DNA of 40,799 nucleotides from CALJEL01 sp041082235 (GTDB lineage Bacteria; Nitrospirota; Thermodesulfovibrionia; Thermodesulfovibrionales; CALJEL01), in the NCBI GenBank assembly GCA_041082235.1, contig JBDOIG010000130.1, positions 1 through 40,799 on the forward strand. Reading direction: 5' to 3'. The stretch's first letter is position 1. The number at the start of each line of letters is the position of its first letter. Shown here in pieces: positions 39,870-40,799 of the stretch. Under the pieces are notes generated by a model. It saw only the letters and a list, made by a program, of their open reading frames with translations. It ran no database searches and was not told where the DNA came from. Both the position numbers and the translations under genes were made by a program.

Positions 39870-40799
39870 ATGATTGGTGGAGAGTTTGACATAATTGTTG
39901 TTGGTGCTGGCCATGCTGGCTGCGAGGCCGCCCTTGCAGGTGCAAGACTGGGCTTTAAAGTGGGTCTTTTTACACTCAATCTTGATACCATTGCCCAGAT
40001 GTCCTGCAATCCTGCCATTGGTGGCCTTGCAAAGGGTCATATCGTCCGTGAGATTGATGCCCTTGGCGGAGAGATGGCAAAAGTCACTGACAGGACAGGT
40101 ATCCAGTTCAGGATGCTCAATCGTTCAAAGGGTCCTGCTGTCTGGTCTTTGAGGGCACAGTGTGACAGGCTCCTTTACAGGTTAGAGATGAGAAAATCCC
40201 TTGAATCTGAAAAGAATATCATTATCAAGCAGGCATCAGTGGAGAGCCTTATTGTAGAGGATGGAAAGGTAAAGGGTGTTATTGATAGGCTTGGTATTAA
40301 ATACAGGGCAGGTGCTGTGGTTATCACAACAGGGACCTTCCTTAATGGCCTTATCCATATTGGCCTTGAGACCATGGAGGCAGGAAGGGCAGGTGAGTTT
40401 CCATCAAAAGGGCTTTCAAAATGCCTTGCTGACCTTGGTTTCAAGATGGGAAGGCTCAAGACAGGCACACCTCCGAGGCTTGATTCAAGGACAATAGACT
40501 TCTCCCAGCTCGAGCCACAGTATGGAGATGAGCCACCACCACCTTTTTCCTATTCCACAGACAGGATTACCAATCCTCAACTGCCATGTTATATAACCTA
40601 TACAAATAAAGAGACCCATGAGATAATCCTCAAGAATCTTGACCGCTCACCCCTTTATAGTGGAAGGATCAAGGGAATAGGGCCAAGATATTGCCCCTCT
40701 ATTGAAGATAAGGTTGTAAAGTTTTCAGACAAGGAAAGGCACCAGGTATTTCTTGAGCCAGAAGGCCTTGAGACAAAGGAATACTATGCAAATGGTATA
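39870..40799 (+). CDS. mnmG: tRNA uridine 5-carboxymethylaminomethyl modification enzyme MnmG (3' end off window)
   Basis: 310 residues are present and the frame is open at the window edge. The start MIGGEFDIIVVGAGHAGCEAALAGARLG holds the FAD Rossmann motif. Then come MSCNPAIGGLAKGHIVREIDALGGEMA, GPAVWSLRAQCDR, LKTGTPPRLDSRTIDFS and LPCYITYTNKETHEII, all MnmG/GidA-specific. With MnmE it makes the cmnm5 modification on wobble U34. It is divergent from the MntA/HepT cluster, separated by 87 bases. Confidence 0.96.
   Translation, partial: MIGGEFDIIVVGAGHAGCEAALAGARLGFKVGLFTLNLDTIAQMSCNPAIGGLAKGHIVREIDALGGEMAKVTDRTGIQFRMLNRSKGPAVWSLRAQCDRLLYRLEMRKSLESEKNIIIKQASVESLIVEDGKVKGVIDRLGIKYRAGAVVITTGTFLNGLIHIGLETMEAGRAGEFPSKGLSKCLADLGFKMGRLKTGTPPRLDSRTIDFSQLEPQYGDEPPPPFSYSTDRITNPQLPCYITYTNKETHEIILKNLDRSPLYSGRIKGIGPRYCPSIEDKVVKFSDKERHQVFLEPEGLETKEYYANGI

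Noticed and set aside
1..40799. CRISPR arrays, insertion sequences with transposase, rRNA genes
   Set aside because: No regularly spaced repeats, no transposase or integrase frames and no rRNA sequence were found on either strand.

Overview
The window looks like a chromosomal piece of a moderately low-GC, anaerobic, Gram-negative-type bacterium. Multihaem cytochromes with an outer-membrane barrel, a NapH-type polyferredoxin, a CXXCH-containing DsbC relative, an unusual B12-binding radical-SAM/RNase G pair and a selenocysteine tRNA together suggest a Nitrospirota (Thermodesulfovibrionia-like) or deltaproteobacterial lineage. This placement is inference from gene content only.

Layout. 1-6083 (minus) is an extracellular-electron-transfer style operon: heptahaem lipoprotein, MtrA/DmsE-like decahaem lipoprotein, MtrB/PioB-like barrel, an ABC-type periplasmic binding protein and a HAMP sensor cut by the window edge. 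6672-8910 (plus) holds a small outer-membrane protein and an oligopeptide-binding lipoprotein. 17893-8934 (minus) is a long housekeeping run: UDP-glucose dehydrogenase, gatA, MazG-like, a decayed type ISP restriction-enzyme tail, gatB, livHMGF and an HsdR-N-like protein. 18021-21857 holds tsaC, an RRM RNA-binding protein with a terminator-like leader hairpin, a DUF89 protein, an HMA-like protein, the selenocysteine tRNA (selC), a cupin and a polyferredoxin. 22294-33739 carries a radical-SAM/DUF2344 fusion, rng, larE, rodZ, a TraB/GumN protein, a TPR protein, nfo, a large conserved hypothetical, and an RdgB-DsbC reading frame. 33863-36658 is uvrA. 36757-39782 (minus) is a toxin-antitoxin cluster: two tandem MntA/HepT modules, an HDAC-family deacetylase joined to them by a 4-base overlap, and a RelB/RelE-like pair. 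mnmG starts at 39870 and runs off the end.

Main discoveries. (1) The DsbC-like thiol-disulfide protein has an in-frame UGA exactly where the first active-site cysteine belongs (U-P-Y-C), followed at the right distance by a perfect 7-bp hairpin with an AGGA loop. It is a strong selenoprotein candidate, and selC lies 12 kb away. It is also in frame with RdgB without any stop, so it may be an RdgB-DsbC fusion. (2) A palindromic repeat of about 30-36 bp, with arms CCCCAAAAAATC / GATTTTTGGGG, occurs at least eight times. Six copies sit in frame inside proteins (UvrA, a peptide-binding protein twice, polyferredoxin, DUF89, radical SAM) and encode related peptides, much as Rickettsia palindromic elements do. 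(3) In the toxin-antitoxin cluster, two toxins each carry a one-base frameshift. (4) Two other repeat families (a MITE-like element with CGGGGTATGC termini and a paired-hairpin module) fill the gene-poor gaps.
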